A stretch of 25,402 nucleotides of DNA, taken from assembly GCA_047623825.1 (NCBI GenBank), contig JBLHOS010000044.1, forward strand, positions 1-25,402. The letters are read 5' to 3'. The stretch is from JBLHOS01 sp047623825. Lineage in GTDB: Bacteria > Pseudomonadota > Alphaproteobacteria > Rhodobacterales > Rhodobacteraceae. The notes below the pieces were generated by a model. That model made no database searches, was not told where the DNA came from, and saw nothing but the letters and a program-made list of their open reading frames with translations. The position numbers and the translations under genes are program-made. Below, piece by piece: positions 1 through 8,863 of the stretch (position 1 is its first letter; the number at the start of each line of letters is the position of its first letter).

Positions 1-30
1 GTTGATGCTCAACAGGGTAGGCGCGCTCAT
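1..30 (-). CDS. 5' end of an unidentified gene downstream of xdhC (partial)
   Basis: An ATG on the minus strand at 30-28 opens a frame reading MSAPTLLSIN that runs off the window edge. A purine-rich GGGG stretch about 10 nt upstream could be the ribosome binding site. It lies 40 nt after the xdhC stop on the same strand, so it is probably the next gene of the xdh operon. In related bacteria a purine or nucleoside ABC transporter often follows xdhC, and this N-terminus would suit an ABC ATPase. Ten residues cannot prove that. Confidence 0.4.
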   Translation of the reverse strand, partial: MSAPTLLSIN

Positions 31-70
31 TCGGTGACCCCGTTTGCTGCGTGTCTCGTATTTTTTGTCA

Positions 71-1030
71 TTAGATGTCCCCCGGCCTGACGGCCCGTAG
101 TTTATTCCCGACCATACCCCATTGCATCTTGGTCTCTGCCGGTTTTGCCAAAAGGGCGGCAGCCAAACCCACGGCAATAGCATGGGGGTGTTTTCCCAAA
201 CTGGGGTCCCCGATTGGGCTGGTGATCTGCGCGATTGCATTGGCCGAATGTCCAAGCTCAGCCAGACGTTTTTGAAACCGCGCCCATTTGGTGGCCGACC
301 CGATCAGGCCAACTGACACAAAGGGCTGTCTCAGGGCGCGGTGGCACAGCTCCATGTCGATTTCATGTGAATAGGTCAGGATCAGGTGTTCGGCATTTGC
401 GGGTGCGATCCGCATCGCGGCTTCTGGCTTGGCTGCGGGCAAAACCGTCACGCCCTGCGGGACATGTTCGGGAAAACGCTCGGGCGCGGTATCGACCCAG
501 GTGATCGCAAAATCAGGCAGCGGGGCCATCACATCGATTAAAGCGCGGCCGACATGGCCTGCCCCGTAAATCCATATTTGCCGCTGTGGTTCCACCAAAG
601 GTTCAATGAACCAATCAGCCACATGCAGGGGGACCGTGATGTCCCCTTCTAACGCACGCGTCACGGCGATGGGCATAGAGGCGCTCCACATTACAGGGCG
701 CGCATAGGGAAAGCTGTCTGGCAAATGATCTGCGTCAAACCACTGATACAACAGCTTTACTGCCCCACCGCAGCACTGGCTCAATGCCGGTCCAAGAGCA
801 TAGGTCTTGGCCGACCACGCAGTCTTACGCTCAAGGTTGTCGCGGGCAGTCGCTGTTGCCTCAAACTCCAGTCGGCCACCACCGATTGTGCCCGATTGTC
901 CGTCTTTCCAGACCAGCATCGCCGCGCCAACGTCGCGCGGAGTAGAACCTTTGGTCTCAACCACAACAACCCTGACAAGGCCGCCATGTTGGGCAACCGC
1001 GTGTTCTAATCCGACCAGATCAAAGCTCAT
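71..1030 (-). CDS. xdhC: Xanthine dehydrogenase accessory protein XdhC
   Basis: The protein has 319 residues, normal for the family. XdhC binds molybdenum cofactor, promotes its sulfuration and inserts it into the XdhB subunit in the cytoplasm. The N-terminal XdhC/CoxI domain carries GGGRLEFEA at about residues 50-58 and a QCCGG cysteine pair at 86-87. The C-terminal Rossmann-like domain starts with IYGAGHVGRA, whose glycine motif is at 156-161. The ATG overlaps the xdhB stop by 4 nt (ATGA), so translation is probably coupled. It is the third gene of xdhABC, the usual position of the chaperone after the structural genes. Nothing in the protein looks damaged. Confidence 0.95.
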   Translation of the reverse strand: MSFDLVGLEHAVAQHGGLVRVVVVETKGSTPRDVGAAMLVWKDGQSGTIGGGRLEFEATATARDNLERKTAWSAKTYALGPALSQCCGGAVKLLYQWFDADHLPDSFPYARPVMWSASMPIAVTRALEGDITVPLHVADWFIEPLVEPQRQIWIYGAGHVGRALIDVMAPLPDFAITWVDTAPERFPEHVPQGVTVLPAAKPEAAMRIAPANAEHLILTYSHEIDMELCHRALRQPFVSVGLIGSATKWARFQKRLAELGHSANAIAQITSPIGDPSLGKHPHAIAVGLAAALLAKPAETKMQWGMVGNKLRAVRPGDI

Positions 1031-3447
1031 GACTGCACACTTTCAACCGCGCGCAACACCTCTTGGGCGGTCGCAGGCGCCTGCAAATCAGGATAGCCGG
1101 GCCCACAGGCGGACACCGCATCGCTTAGTGCCATCAAGACGCTAATCCCGTGCATCAAGGGCGGCTCACCTACAGCTTTTGAGCGGTAGATCGTCTGTTC
1201 GCGGTTGGGATTGTCCCACAATAGCACATTGAAAATCTCGGGCCGGTCAGAACAGGCAGGGATTTTGTAGGTTGAGGGGGCGTGAGTGCGCAGGCGGCCC
1301 TTATCGTCCCAGATCAACTCCTCAGTGGTCAGCCATCCAGCCCCTTGGACAAATCCGCCCTCAACCTGACCAATATCTAGCGCGGGGTTCAGTGATGTAC
1401 CTGCATCGTGCAAGATATCAGTGCGCAGGATGCGGTTTTCGCCAGTTAATGTGTCGATCACCACTTCGCTGCAGGCGGCACCATAGGCAAAGTACAAAAA
1501 CGGCCGTCCCCGTCCCGCGATCCGGTCCCACTCAATCTTTGGGGTTTTGTAGAACCCGGTCGCACTCAGGCTGACACGGTTCATATAGGCAAAGACAACT
1601 GCATCGCGGAACGCCATTTCGGCGGTGCCCGCGCGCACCATTCCGCCCTCAAACCGGACCTGATCAGGTGTGCTGTGTAACTTGGGTGCGATAACCTCGG
1701 CGATCCGGTCGCAAATGGTGTCGCAGGCCGCCTTGACTGCCATCCCGTTCAAATCGGTCCCCGAGGAGGCCGCAGTCGCGGATGTATTTGGCACCTTTGC
1801 CGTATCAGTGGCCGTGATCTTGATCGCACTGACGTCGATCCCGAACCTGTGGGCTGCAACCTGCGCCACTTTTTGAAACAGGCCTTGGCCCATTTCAGTG
1901 CCGCCGTGGTTCATCTGGACCGAGCCATCTTGGTAGACATGAACCAGCGCACCGGCCTGATTTAGATGGGTCAGAGTGAATGAGATGCCAAATTTTACCG
2001 GTGTCAGCGCGATCCCCTTTTTCAAAATGGGCTCGCGTGCGTTCCACTCTGCAACCGCTGCGCGCCGATCTGAATAATCACAGCTTTGGGCTAGCGCATC
2101 TGTCATCTCATGCAGCACAAAATCCTCAACCGGCATGTGGTAGGGCGTGGTTTGCGGGCCGATCGTGATGTGTTCAGGCGAGTGACTGGCACCAAAGCGT
2201 TGCGCGCCGCCCATCCCACTGCTGATCTGAGTGCCGGTCCCAATCTCTGCGCCGTTTTGCAGCTTTTTCTTGGCCGAAATACTCGAATCTGCGGGTGTTG
2301 CCTGCGCCGCGCGGTAGTAATTCAGTTGGCGCACGGCCAACGGATCGCGCCCAATGGTGTGGGCAATGTGGTCCAGAACTCGCTCGATCCCGACTATGCC
2401 TTGCGGGCCGCCAAAACCGCGAAACGCCGTATTGCTTTGAGTGTTTGTCCTCAATCGGTGCGACGTGATCCGGGCTGCTGGCAGGTGATAGGCGTTATCG
2501 GCATGCAGCATCGCGCGGTCTGCGACCGGAAGGCTTAGATCCATCGCCCAGCCACAGCGAGCATATTGCGTGAAATCGACGCCCAGAATACGTCCCTCGG
2601 GTGTAATGCCGACGCGGTACCTGATCCTGAATTCATGGCGTTTGCCGGTGATCATGAAATCGTCATCTCGGTCATAGCGCATTTTGCACGGCTGGCCGGT
2701 GCGGGTGGCGGCCACTGCGCATGCGATGGCCAGCGCGTTGCCCTGACTTTCCTTGCCGCCAAACCCGCCCCCCATGCGTCGAACCTCTACACGTACGGCG
2801 TGCATTGGTTTGCCCAAGGCGTCGGCCACTTTGTGCTGGATCTCTGTTGGATGCTGGCTGGAAGAGTGGACGATCATATCGCCGCCCTCTTGTGGCAAAG
2901 CCAGGGCGGATTGGCCCTCCAGATAGAAATGTTCCTGCCCGCCGATCTCGATCTGGCCTTCGATGACCTGTGATGCGCCTGTCAGCGCCTGATCTACATC
3001 GCCTTTGGTATAGATCCGCGGTCCATCCTCAAAGATGCTGCCTGCGGCTATCGCATCATCAATGCTAAGAAGGGCCAGCGCTTCTGCGTATGTCACGCGC
3101 GCCAGAAGCACGGCCTTACGCGCGGCCAGATGGCTGGTGGCGACAACCATAAAAATCGGTTGGCCCAGATAGTGGACCGAGCCATCGCTGACCAACGGCT
3201 CATCATGCGCAGACGGTGAGCAATCGGGGATCGTTGCAAAATCATCGCGTCCATAGGCTGCCACGACGCCGGGTGCGGCGCGAACCGCTGCCAGATCCAG
3301 CGCACTGATCTTGCCACACGCGATCTGGCTTTGCCCAAATGCCAGATGTAGGCAGCCTTTGGGCGTCGGGATATCGTCGACATAGCGCGCCTGACCGGTC
3401 ACATGCAGCGGTGCGCCATCATGGGGCAGGGGTTTGTAAACACTCAT
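1027..3447 (-). CDS. xdhB: Xanthine dehydrogenase, molybdopterin-binding large subunit XdhB
   Basis: XdhB carries the molybdenum site that hydroxylates hypoxanthine to xanthine and xanthine to urate. The cofactor motif GGGFGGKE is at 226-233. By alignment with the Rhodobacter capsulatus and bovine enzymes, E233 and R311 are the substrate-binding residues and E761 (in VGEPPLM) is the catalytic base. E233 and R311 keep the family spacing of 78. E233 to E761 is 528 residues, against 498 in R. capsulatus. The surplus seems to lie in a low-complexity stretch at about 380-432, between NYYR and the TPY...VEDFVLHEM segment. Part of that stretch is encoded by DNA resembling an intergenic repeat tail (2261-2289). 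The 5' end overlaps xdhA by 4 nt. Function is very probably retained, because the extra residues fall between conserved blocks. Confidence 0.95.
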   Translation of the reverse strand: MSVYKPLPHDGAPLHVTGQARYVDDIPTPKGCLHLAFGQSQIACGKISALDLAAVRAAPGVVAAYGRDDFATIPDCSPSAHDEPLVSDGSVHYLGQPIFMVVATSHLAARKAVLLARVTYAEALALLSIDDAIAAGSIFEDGPRIYTKGDVDQALTGASQVIEGQIEIGGQEHFYLEGQSALALPQEGGDMIVHSSSQHPTEIQHKVADALGKPMHAVRVEVRRMGGGFGGKESQGNALAIACAVAATRTGQPCKMRYDRDDDFMITGKRHEFRIRYRVGITPEGRILGVDFTQYARCGWAMDLSLPVADRAMLHADNAYHLPAARITSHRLRTNTQSNTAFRGFGGPQGIVGIERVLDHIAHTIGRDPLAVRQLNYYRAAQATPADSSISAKKKLQNGAEIGTGTQISSGMGGAQRFGASHSPEHITIGPQTTPYHMPVEDFVLHEMTDALAQSCDYSDRRAAVAEWNAREPILKKGIALTPVKFGISFTLTHLNQAGALVHVYQDGSVQMNHGGTEMGQGLFQKVAQVAAHRFGIDVSAIKITATDTAKVPNTSATAASSGTDLNGMAVKAACDTICDRIAEVIAPKLHSTPDQVRFEGGMVRAGTAEMAFRDAVVFAYMNRVSLSATGFYKTPKIEWDRIAGRGRPFLYFAYGAACSEVVIDTLTGENRILRTDILHDAGTSLNPALDIGQVEGGFVQGAGWLTTEELIWDDKGRLRTHAPSTYKIPACSDRPEIFNVLLWDNPNREQTIYRSKAVGEPPLMHGISVLMALSDAVSACGPGYPDLQAPATAQEVLRAVESVQS
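2261..2289 (-). repeat. Possible repeat-derived segment inside xdhB
   Basis: Read on the minus strand, this stretch contains CGAGTATTTCGGCCAAGAAA. That resembles the tail of the palindromic repeat found inside xdhA and in many Rhodobacteraceae intergenic regions. It encodes part of DSSISAKKKLQ, inside a region where XdhB has tens of residues more than its homologues. The extra protein length is well supported from known active-site numbering. The origin from a repeat is inference. Confidence 0.4.
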
Positions 3448-4862
3448 GCCCGCACCTGCAGTACGCGGGTCCGGATGCCCGACATCTCAAAGTAATACCG
3501 CATCGCCATGTTCTTGGCTGTCCGCATCCGGTAGTCGGCTGAGGCACGCATATCGCTGAGTGGCTGAAAATCTGCCTCAAACGCGGGCATCGCTGTGCGG
3601 ATTGTGGCCTCGTTCCAGATCTGCCCGATCAGGGCAGCCTCAACTGTGCTGGCCCGCTTGGGGATCCCGGCCATCCCGCCAAAGGCGATTTTGGCGTTGG
3701 TCACGGTGTCATCCGTGACCTCAATCACAAAGGCGCCGCAGACAGCTGAGATATCCTGATCAAAGCGTTTGCTGAGTTTATAACATTTCAAACGGTCTTC
3801 TTGATGTGGAATGCTTATGGCCTCAACAAATTCGCCGGGTGCGCGGTCTTGTTTGCCATACTCTAAAAAGAATGCCTGCAGTGGGATTTGGCGCCGCGTG
3901 TCACCTTTTCTCAGATGCAACCGCGCACCAAGTGCGATCAGGGCGGGCGGGCAGTCCCCGATGGGGGAGCCATTTGCGATATTGCCGCCGATCGTTGCGG
4001 CATTGCGGACCTGTACTGATCCATAGCGCCGGATCAGCTCGGCAAAATCGGGGTAGTGATCCGCCATCACTGTGCCGACATTAGTCATGCTGACCGCAGC
4101 TCCGATGCGGATGACATCAGCGGTGATCTCAATTGTCTTGAGGTCTTCGCACCGGCTCAGGAACGCTACGGGGCCTAGGTCGCGCAAGCTTTTGGTGACC
4201 CAAAGGCCCACGTCGGTTGCGCCCGCGATCAGCGTGGCACCCGGATGCAGTTCATACCAATCTGCAAGTTCGTTGGCGTTGGTCGGTGTGGCCACTGGCA
4301 CAGCGGGGGGCTGTTTGCCCCCCGCGCCCCCCGAGGATATTTCTGGAATAAGGAAGTCGGGATCGGCAAGGGCTGCTGCATCGGCGGCAATCCAGTTTGG
4401 CACTGGAGCGGCGGCGGCTGACTGGGCCGCCTGCACAATCGGTTTGTAGCCAGTACACCGACACAAATTGCCAGCTAGTTGGTCGTCAAAGTCTTGCCGT
4501 TCATTCAAGTGGGCCACAGCCATGGACACAACAAATCCCGGCGTGCAGAACCCGCATTGGCTGCCATGCTCAGTCACCATTGCCTGTTGTACAGGATGCA
4601 GCTGTCCCTGCGGACCTGCGATGCCTTCAATGGTGCGCAACGCGCGGCCATGAAGTTGCGGCATTAATAGGATGCAGGCATTCAGTGCCTTGGCGCCGTC
4701 GGTATCGGTCACCATCACTGTGCAGGCCCCGCAATCGCCCTCATTGCAGCCTTCTTTGGTGCCGGTCAGGCCGCGTTGCTCTCGCAGCCAGTCCAGTACT
4801 GTATCAGTTGCGTTCGCCTCAACCGTTACAAGCTTTCCGTTCAGAAGAAACGAAATCTCCAT
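3444..4862 (-). CDS. xdhA: Xanthine dehydrogenase, iron-sulfur/FAD small subunit XdhA
   Basis: This 472-residue subunit takes electrons from the Mo site through two [2Fe-2S] clusters to FAD and then NAD+. All eight cluster cysteines are visible: C39, C44, C47 and C63 for the ferredoxin-like cluster, and C103, C106, C134 and C136 (CGFC and CRC) for the second. The FAD domain follows from about residue 190, with IAGATDVG at 212-219 and IGGNIANGSPIGD at 291-303. The linker between the domains (about 170-186) is rich in Gly, Ser and Pro. It is encoded by a GC-rich hairpin that resembles a Rhodobacteraceae repeat. This is the first gene of xdhABC. A 280-bp intergenic region separates it from the divergent dnaE. 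Confidence 0.95.
   Translation of the reverse strand: MEISFLLNGKLVTVEANATDTVLDWLREQRGLTGTKEGCNEGDCGACTVMVTDTDGAKALNACILLMPQLHGRALRTIEGIAGPQGQLHPVQQAMVTEHGSQCGFCTPGFVVSMAVAHLNERQDFDDQLAGNLCRCTGYKPIVQAAQSAAAAPVPNWIAADAAALADPDFLIPEISSGGAGGKQPPAVPVATPTNANELADWYELHPGATLIAGATDVGLWVTKSLRDLGPVAFLSRCEDLKTIEITADVIRIGAAVSMTNVGTVMADHYPDFAELIRRYGSVQVRNAATIGGNIANGSPIGDCPPALIALGARLHLRKGDTRRQIPLQAFFLEYGKQDRAPGEFVEAISIPHQEDRLKCYKLSKRFDQDISAVCGAFVIEVTDDTVTNAKIAFGGMAGIPKRASTVEAALIGQIWNEATIRTAMPAFEADFQPLSDMRASADYRMRTAKNMAMRYYFEMSGIRTRVLQVRA
4305..4355 (+). repeat. REP-like palindrome embedded in the xdhA coding sequence
   Basis: A perfect 7-bp hairpin, GGGGGGC (4305-4311), loop TGTTT, GCCCCCC (4317-4323), is followed by a C-run and CCGAGGATATTTCTGG. 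This arrangement is typical of intergenic palindromic repeats in the Roseobacter group. Here it lies within the reading frame and encodes roughly residues 170-186 of XdhA, the linker between the iron-sulfur and FAD domains. The frame stays open. Confidence 0.6.
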
Positions 4863-4906
4863 GTATTCGTGCCTGCCGCGTTACTAAAATTGGACCAGGT
4901 GATCAT

Positions 4907-4931
4907 CATGGTCGATGCGACGTAGACCATG
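4907..4931. promoter_or_regulatory. Inverted repeat upstream of xdhA, candidate operator
   Basis: The arms CATGGTC (4907-4913) and GACCATG (4925-4931) are a perfect 7-bp inverted repeat with an 11-bp spacer. They lie 45-70 bp upstream of the xdhA ATG, in the spacer shared with dnaE. The half-site separation of 18 bp between arm starts is compatible with a dimeric regulator on one face of the helix. The regulator cannot be named from this window. Confidence 0.4.
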
Positions 4932-5142
4932 GCCCGATGTGCGTCTTGACCAAATATAAGGAAAGCCGGGATTGCGGGGCAATGCAAGCACCACGACCAA
5001 TAAAATTGCTCAATAAGGCCGCAGATGCCCAATACTCAGGCAATTGAGCTTAGGTTGGCTCTGTAGATCGGCGCTACCTAGTGTTCAAAAATGCGAGGGT
5101 AAAGCCGTGGCGGAGCGCCCTCAGCTGCGTTAGGAATTGAAC

Positions 5143-8100
5143 ATGAGCACATTACCCCGATTCATTCACCTGCGCCTCCATACAGAATATTCGTTATTGG
5201 AAGGGGCGATGCGGATCAAGAAATTGGCGGGATTGACCCGTGCCCAAGGCATGCCGGCTGTGGCGATCACCGACACGAACAACATGTTTGCGGCCCTTGA
5301 GGCGTCAGAGACGCTGGCCAAGGACGGTGTCCAGCCAATCATCGGCTGCCAAATCGATCTGGATTATGATCCGAAGGTGCGTGGCGACAAGATCCTGCCG
5401 GCAGCCCCGATCGTGCTGTTGGCCCAAAGTCAGGCGGGCTATCGCAATCTGATGAAGCTGAACTCAGCACTTTATCTGCGCGGCGACGGCAACCTGCCTT
5501 ATGTGACTTTGGATGAGTTGGAGCGTCACAGAGACGGGTTAATCTGCCTGTCGGGCGGCCCAGATGGCCCGGTCGGGCGCCTGTTGCGGACCAACCAATT
5601 GCCCAAGGCGCAGGCGTTGATGACCCGATTGGCCGCGATCTATCCGCAGCGGTTGTATGTTGAGTTGCAGCGCCACCCTGGTGACGCGGGCCTGCCCGAG
5701 GCCGAACAACTGTCAGAACGCCCGCAGATCGACATGGCCTATGCGATGGGCCTGCCTTTGGTGGCCACCAATGACGTCTACTTTCCAAAGCCGCAGATGT
5801 ATGAGGCACATGACGCGCTGATCTGCATCTCTGAAGGGGCCTATATCGATCAGCAAGAGCCGCGCCGCCGCCTGACACCGCAGCATTATTTTAAATCACC
5901 CCGAGAAATGGCGACGCTGTTTGCTGATCTACCCGAGGCCTTGGACAACACAATCGAGATCGCGCAGCGTTGCGCGTTTCGGGTGCGAACCCATGATCCG
6001 ATCTTGCCGAAATTTGCTGATAATGAGGTTGATGAGTTGCGCAGGCAGGCCCAGCAGGGTTTGACGAACCGTCTTGCCGTCATCCCTCACGCCGCAAGCG
6101 TTGAAGAGTATGAGGCGCGGCTAGAGTTTGAGCTGGGCATCATTGAGGGTATGGGGTTCCCGGGTTATTTTCTGATTGTTGCGGATTTCATCAAATGGGC
6201 AAAGGATCAGCATATTCCGGTGGGTCCGGGCCGTGGTTCTGGTGCGGGCAGTCTAGTGGCTTATGCGCTGACCATCACGGATCTAGATCCATTACGATAT
6301 TCGCTGCTGTTTGAGCGTTTCTTGAACCCTGAACGGGTCTCTATGCCCGATTTTGACATCGATTTTTGTATGGACCGGCGTGAGGAAGTCATCCGCTACG
6401 TCCAAGATAAATATGGCCGTGACAAGGTTGGGCAGATCATCACATTTGGCGCGCTGTTGTCCAAGGCGGCAGTGCGTGATGTGGGCCGAGTGCTGCAGAT
6501 GCCGTTCATGCAGGTGGACCGGCTGTCCAAGATGATCCCGGTTGAGGGGGTCAAACCCGTCTCAATCGAAAAGGCGTTGGCCGATGAACCGCGGCTGCGT
6601 GAGGCAGCAAGGGAAGAGGAAGTCGTTGACCGGCTTTTGACGTATGGCAAACAGGTCGAAGGGTTGCTGCGCAATGCATCGACACACGCAGCAGGAGTTG
6701 TGATCGGCGACAGGCCGCTGGATGAGTTAGTTCCACTTTATCAAGATCCCCGCTCAGATATGCCCGCGACCCAGTTCAACATGAAATGGGTGGAGCCCGC
6801 GGGGCTGGTAAAGTTTGATTTTCTAGGCCTCAAGACGCTGACAGTTGTGCAGAACGCGCTTGATTTATTGGCTGAACGTGGGATTGAAATCGATATCGGT
6901 ACGATCGATCTTGAGGACAAAAAGACCTATGAGCTTTACGCCTCGGCCAAGACGGTTGCGGTGTTTCAAGTGGAAAGTTCCGGCATGATGGATGCGCTTC
7001 GGCGCATGAAGCCAACTGCGATTGAGGATATCATCGCGCTGGTTGCTCTCTATCGGCCGGGTCCGATGGAGAACATCCCGAAATATTGTGAAGTGAAAAA
7101 CGGGATCAGTGCACGCGATACGTTGCACCCCTCAATCGACCATATCCTGGATGAAACCCAAGGCATCATTGTCTACCAAGAACAGGTGATGCAGATCGCT
7201 CAGGAGATGGCGGGCTATTCTCTGGGTGGGGCGGATCTGCTGCGTCGCGCGATGGGTAAGAAGATCCAAGAGGCGATGGACGCCGAGCGACCAAAATTCC
7301 TGAAAGGCTCAGCTGAGCACGGCGTCGATGAGGCCACTGCGATTGAGGTTTGGAACCTCCTGGATAAATTTGCCAATTACGGTTTCAACAAGTCACACGC
7401 AGCGGCCTATGCTGTGGTCAGCTACCAAACCGCTTGGTTGAAGGCGAACTATCCGGTTGAGTTCATGGCTGCAGTCATGAATTGCGACTTGCATCTGACT
7501 GACAAGCTGAATGTCTACAAACAAGAGGTAGACCGGCTGGAGATTGAGACGATCCCGCCTTGTGTGAACCGCTCTGGCGCGCGCTTTACGGTACATCAGG
7601 GCAAGGTAGTTTATGCGCTGGGCGGCCTAAAAAATGTCGGTGCGGATGCGATGGGTCTGGTTACTGATGGGCGCAGCGATCAGCCCTTTGCGACGCTTTA
7701 TGATTTCGCGCGCCGGGTTGATTTGAAACGTGTTGGCAAACGTCCATTAGAGATGTTGGCGCGCGCCGGTGCGTTTGATCAACTGGACCCGAACCGCCGC
7801 CGGGTGTTTGACGGGCTGGATCCTCTGGTGGCCTATTCGGCGGCAATCCATGAACAGCGCAATTCAAATCAAGTTTCGCTTTTTGGCGAAGCGGGCGACG
7901 ACCTGCCAGAGCCGCGCTTGCCAAACCCTGAGGGTTGGATGCCAAATGAGCGTCTGGCCCAAGAACATATGGCGATCGGGTTTTATCTGTCTGGGCATCC
8001 GCTGGACGATTACATGCCGGCCCTGAAGCGCAAAGGCTATCTGACGCTGGCTGAGGTGCAGGGCCGTGCGCAGGGTGGTGCGTTTGTGGCTAAAATGGCG

Positions 8101-8586
8101 GGAGCAGTGTCGTCGCGGCAAGAGCGCAAGAGTCAGCGCGGCAACCGGTTTGCGTTTGTGCAGCTGTCCGACCCGACAGGTCTTTTTGAGGTGACCATGT
8201 TCTCGGATGTGCTGGAGGTGGCGCGTGAGCACTTGGAAACCGGCAGCAATGTTGTTTTGACGGTTGAGGCCACGTTTGAAGCCGATCAGCTGAAGCTTTT
8301 GGCGCGCGGGGTCCAGCCGATTGATGGCTCCGTTGCCGATGCAATGGGATCAGGCTTGCGGATTTTCATCGAGGAAAGCAGTGCTATTGCGACAGTTGCA
8401 GGCCTTTTGGAACGTGCCCGAAATGAACCTAAATTGCGTGGTCGCGGCCCTGTGCATCTGTGTCTAATGGCCCGTGATCTGCCTGGTGAAGTTGACGTGC
8501 TGTTAGGTGATGACTTTCCAGTAAATCCCCAGATCAAAGGTGCACTCAAAAGCCTGAGTGGCGTTATGACAGTGGAAGAGCTCTGA
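5143..8586 (+). CDS. dnaE: DNA polymerase III subunit alpha
   Basis: DnaE is the catalytic subunit of the replicative polymerase. The 1147-residue length is close to the E. coli protein (1160). An N-terminal PHP domain begins FIHLRLHTEYSLLEGAM. The C-family palm has PDFDIDF, with D403 and D405, and a third aspartate D559 in VKFDFLGLK; these match E. coli D401, D403 and D555. The GPGRGSGAGSLVAYAL motif precedes the palm. A helix-hairpin-helix region and an OB-fold domain with ATFEADQLKLLARGVQ follow toward the C-terminus. I chose ATG 5143 because AGGAA at 5132-5136 sits 6 nt before it, whereas an in-frame TTG at 5137 would touch the Shine-Dalgarno. The gene is transcribed alone. It is followed after 12 nt by a repeat element rather than a simple terminator. 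Confidence 0.97.
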   Translation: MSTLPRFIHLRLHTEYSLLEGAMRIKKLAGLTRAQGMPAVAITDTNNMFAALEASETLAKDGVQPIIGCQIDLDYDPKVRGDKILPAAPIVLLAQSQAGYRNLMKLNSALYLRGDGNLPYVTLDELERHRDGLICLSGGPDGPVGRLLRTNQLPKAQALMTRLAAIYPQRLYVELQRHPGDAGLPEAEQLSERPQIDMAYAMGLPLVATNDVYFPKPQMYEAHDALICISEGAYIDQQEPRRRLTPQHYFKSPREMATLFADLPEALDNTIEIAQRCAFRVRTHDPILPKFADNEVDELRRQAQQGLTNRLAVIPHAASVEEYEARLEFELGIIEGMGFPGYFLIVADFIKWAKDQHIPVGPGRGSGAGSLVAYALTITDLDPLRYSLLFERFLNPERVSMPDFDIDFCMDRREEVIRYVQDKYGRDKVGQIITFGALLSKAAVRDVGRVLQMPFMQVDRLSKMIPVEGVKPVSIEKALADEPRLREAAREEEVVDRLLTYGKQVEGLLRNASTHAAGVVIGDRPLDELVPLYQDPRSDMPATQFNMKWVEPAGLVKFDFLGLKTLTVVQNALDLLAERGIEIDIGTIDLEDKKTYELYASAKTVAVFQVESSGMMDALRRMKPTAIEDIIALVALYRPGPMENIPKYCEVKNGISARDTLHPSIDHILDETQGIIVYQEQVMQIAQEMAGYSLGGADLLRRAMGKKIQEAMDAERPKFLKGSAEHGVDEATAIEVWNLLDKFANYGFNKSHAAAYAVVSYQTAWLKANYPVEFMAAVMNCDLHLTDKLNVYKQEVDRLEIETIPPCVNRSGARFTVHQGKVVYALGGLKNVGADAMGLVTDGRSDQPFATLYDFARRVDLKRVGKRPLEMLARAGAFDQLDPNRRRVFDGLDPLVAYSAAIHEQRNSNQVSLFGEAGDDLPEPRLPNPEGWMPNERLAQEHMAIGFYLSGHPLDDYMPALKRKGYLTLAEVQGRAQGGAFVAKMAGAVSSRQERKSQRGNRFAFVQLSDPTGLFEVTMFSDVLEVAREHLETGSNVVLTVEATFEADQLKLLARGVQPIDGSVADAMGSGLRIFIEESSAIATVAGLLERARNEPKLRGRGPVHLCLMARDLPGEVDVLLGDDFPVNPQIKGALKSLSGVMTVEEL

Positions 8587-8598
8587 CCTTCAGGCTCA

Positions 8599-8785
8599 CT
8601 TTGTGTGCTGAAATATCTCCGCCGGAGGCATCTTTGGTTTTTTTGACGTGAACTTGCCGTTTTGGTCTGTTCTGATGAAAGGGGCTCTCCCGCCCAAAAT
8701 ACGACCTAAGGTCGATTTTGGTTGGGCGTGGCAGGATCGGCAAGCCGACCCGGTGCCTCCGGCGGGAATATTTTTTCACACAAAG
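8599..8785. repeat. 187-bp intergenic element bounded by 32-bp inverted repeats
   Basis: The arms at 8599-8630 and 8754-8785 are inverted copies that match at 27 of 32 positions. Both start with CTTTGTGTG at the outside and end with GCCGGAGGCA at the inside. Between them lies an imperfect stem-loop (8691-8728: CGCCC, AAAAT and CGACC pair with GGTCG, ATTTT and GGGCG) and a short palindrome, TCGGCAAGCCGA. The GCCTCCGGCGGGAATATTTT core resembles a repeat common between Rhodobacteraceae genes. There is no ORF and no obvious target-site duplication. It may be a paired REP unit or a miniature non-autonomous element. It fills most of the gap between the convergent dnaE and phhA. Confidence 0.65.
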
Positions 8786-8863
8786 TAGGGAAAGATTAAA
8801 ATCTATTTGTCAAAACAGAGGAGCGGTACAGCCGGGGACGGCGATGTCCGTCGCACGAAGTGG

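Noticed and set aside
2110..2973. Two plus-strand frames of 135-142 codons opposite xdhB
   Set aside because: Both are shadows of the XdhB coding sequence, with no independent start signal.
4397..5047. A 216-codon open frame on the plus strand opposite xdhA
   Set aside because: It lies antisense to a fully supported xdhA, has no family look and no Shine-Dalgarno, and is the usual GC-driven shadow frame.
5008..5049. GCTCAAT/ATTGAGC inverted repeat upstream of dnaE
   Set aside because: The arms are 7 bp and separated by 28 bp, with no supporting promoter element; chance is likely.
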